Below are positions 11,186 to 12,448 of a stretch of 12,448 nt of DNA, piece after piece. The number at the start of each line of letters is the position of its first letter. The stretch's first letter is position 1. The stretch lies in NCBI GenBank assembly GCA_944350065.1, contig CALVOD010000027.1:1-12448 (forward strand), given 5' to 3'. The notes below the pieces were generated by a model. It saw only the letters and a program-made list of their open reading frames with translations, made no database searches and was not told the origin of the DNA. Position numbers and translations under genes: made by a program. This stretch comes from an uncultured Clostridia bacterium. Lineage in GTDB: Bacteria > Bacillota > Clostridia > Christensenellales > DTU072.

Positions 11186-12448
11186 TTAAATTTTACGTTT
11201 GTCGGTGACGAATACCGCTTTGCCTTCGCTTCTCGGTACCGTGCCGCAGGATACGAGCTTTATCTTCGCGGATACTCCGATAGCCGAAGCTATTTCCGCG
11301 GAAAGTTTCTTCTGCAACGTCTCTATCTCCTGTACTTCGTCGAAAGCGATGCTTCTGTCGAGCTCTACCTCTATCTCCATCGTGTCGAGGTTGTTGATTC
11401 TGTCGATGGTGATATGGTAATGCGGACTTACGCGTTTATCCTTGATAAGCACGCTCTCTATCTGCGACGGGAACACGTTGACGCCGCGGATGATGAGCAT
11501 ATCGTCGCTGCGTCCCGTTATCTTCGCGAGCCTTACGCTCGTTCTGCCGCACTTGCAGGGTTCGTAAATGATGGCGCAAAGATCGCGCGTGCGGTAACGG
11601 ATAAGAGGCATACCCTCTTTGTCGAGCGTGGTGAATACCAGTTCGCCGCGAGCGCCCTTCTCCACGGGCTCGAGAGTTTCGGGGTCGATTATTTCGGGAT
11701 AGAAGAAGTCGTCCTGCACGTGAGGTCCCGCCTGATATTCGCATTCGCACGCCACTCCGGGACCGGATATTTCGCTCAATCCGTAAATATCGTACGCCTT
11801 GAGTCCGAGACCTTCTTCTATTTTCACGCGCATTTCTTCCGACCACGGTTCCGCGCCGAAAAAGCCGCGTTTAAGTTTCAGTTCGCTCGTGGGAATACCC
11901 GCTTTTTTAAATTCGTCCGCAAGATAAACGGCGTAAGAAGGAGTACAACAGATGGTGTCCGCGCCGAAATCCTTGATGAGCGTAAGCTGACGGTTGGTGT
12001 TGCCCGCGGAAGCGGGTACCACCGTCGCTCCGAGCAGAGTGCCGCCGTCGTGCGCGCCCAGTCCTCCCGTAAACAGTCCGTATCCGTAAGCCACGTGGAT
12101 CACGCTCTCACGGCTTACGCCGCAGCTTACGAAGCCGCGCGCAACCGCTTCCGACCAATCGTCCAAGTCGTGCTGAGTGCACCCCGCGACGGTAAGTTTG
12201 CCGGTGGTGCCGCTTGAAGCGTGCAGACGTACGATATCCTTCAAAGGAGAAGCGAACATTCCGAAAGGATAATTGTTGCGCAAATCGCTTTTCGTCGTAA
12301 AAGGAAGTTTCGTAATGTCGTCGATGGACTTGATGTCTTCGGGTTTAAGTCCGATAGCGTCCATTTTCGCCCTGTAAGTGGGTACGTTGTCGTATACCCT
12401 CTTTACCACTTTGACGAGGCGTTCGCTCTGAAGCGCTTTCTTCTCCTC
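11186..12448 (-). CDS. paaK: Phenylacetate-CoA ligase family AMP-forming enzyme (5' end outside window)
   Basis: This enzyme activates phenylacetate or a related aryl acid with ATP and CoA to the aryl-CoA. 420 residues are visible; the frame stays open to the window edge and the codons before a GTG at 12409 (EEKKALQSERLVKV) fit the family, so I extend it to 12448. Only about 10-20 N-terminal residues should be missing. Motifs of the adenylating family are present: HASSGTTGKLTV, AYGYGLFTGGLG, the YGLSEISGPGVACEC motif, YRTRDLC, and GRSDDMLIIRGVNVFPSQIE. The C-terminal PRSEGKAVFV carries the expected lysine. In Clostridia such genes usually sit beside indolepyruvate:ferredoxin oxidoreductase genes, giving ATP from aryl-CoA by reversal; these would lie beyond the right edge. 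Substrate cannot be told from the sequence. Confidence 0.95.
   Translation of the reverse strand, partial: EEKKALQSERLVKVVKRVYDNVPTYRAKMDAIGLKPEDIKSIDDITKLPFTTKSDLRNNYPFGMFASPLKDIVRLHASSGTTGKLTVAGCTQHDLDDWSEAVARGFVSCGVSRESVIHVAYGYGLFTGGLGAHDGGTLLGATVVPASAGNTNRQLTLIKDFGADTICCTPSYAVYLADEFKKAGIPTSELKLKRGFFGAEPWSEEMRVKIEEGLGLKAYDIYGLSEISGPGVACECEYQAGPHVQDDFFYPEIIDPETLEPVEKGARGELVFTTLDKEGMPLIRYRTRDLCAIIYEPCKCGRTSVRLAKITGRSDDMLIIRGVNVFPSQIESVLIKDKRVSPHYHITIDRINNLDTMEIEVELDRSIAFDEVQEIETLQKKLSAEIASAIGVSAKIKLVSCGTVPRSEGKAVFVTDKRKI

Noticed and set aside
1..12448. CRISPR array, tRNA or rRNA genes, insertion sequence, prophage or defence genes
   Set aside because: None seen. The gaps are short, the only repeats are those listed, and every long frame matches a housekeeping family or is a shadow.

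Overview
The window reads as a chromosomal core-gene region of a low-GC-lineage Gram-positive bacterium (Firmicutes, most likely class Clostridia) with moderate base composition. The basis is gene order: smc, rnc, plsX, rpmF, ackA, pta, tmcAL (ylbM), ylbJ, a coiled-coil gene, coaD and rsmD is a classic firmicute/clostridial neighbourhood. A phenylacetate-CoA-ligase gene paired with a double-ACT gene is also typical of anaerobic Clostridia. No mobile element, CRISPR array, tRNA or rRNA is visible. The exact order or genus cannot be fixed from sequence alone.

Region 1 (1-5154, all minus strand). The 5' part of smc lies at the left edge. Upstream of it sits a decayed tandem duplication of about 180 bp containing the rnc 3' end and an smc promoter, so there are two promoter copies. 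Next come rnc and plsX, overlapping by ATGA, and then rpmF with a perfect-consensus sigma-A promoter. A terminator-like hairpin separates rpmF from plsX. The acetate pair pta-ackA completes the block. acpP and the DUF177 gene, often found in this cluster, are absent.

Region 2 (5155-6535, plus strand). A 129-bp intergenic region with an 11-bp perfect inverted repeat and two face-to-face promoters drives pta-ackA one way and tmcAL the other. tmcAL ends at a strong intrinsic terminator.

Region 3 (6536-12448, minus strand). Transcription runs paaK (5' end cut by the window), double-ACT gene, alr, 5-formyltetrahydrofolate cyclo-ligase, a fused rsmD-coaD gene and a coiled-coil protein. It stops at a perfect 10-bp hairpin terminator that overlaps the start of ylbJ. 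ylbJ has its own promoter, resembling a sporulation sigma-E site.

The genes cover acetate and acetyl-CoA metabolism (pta, ackA), tRNA acetylation from acetate (tmcAL), phospholipid precursors (plsX), CoA synthesis (coaD), cell wall D-alanine (alr), folate recycling, ribosome biogenesis (rpmF, rnc, rsmD) and chromosome organisation (smc). I found no obvious new defence or mobile system. The most unusual points are the RsmD-CoaD fusion, alr lacking any canonical start codon while being in frame with the preceding stop, the duplicated rnc 3' end/smc promoter, the terminator overlapping the ylbJ start, and the symmetric pta/tmcAL control region.
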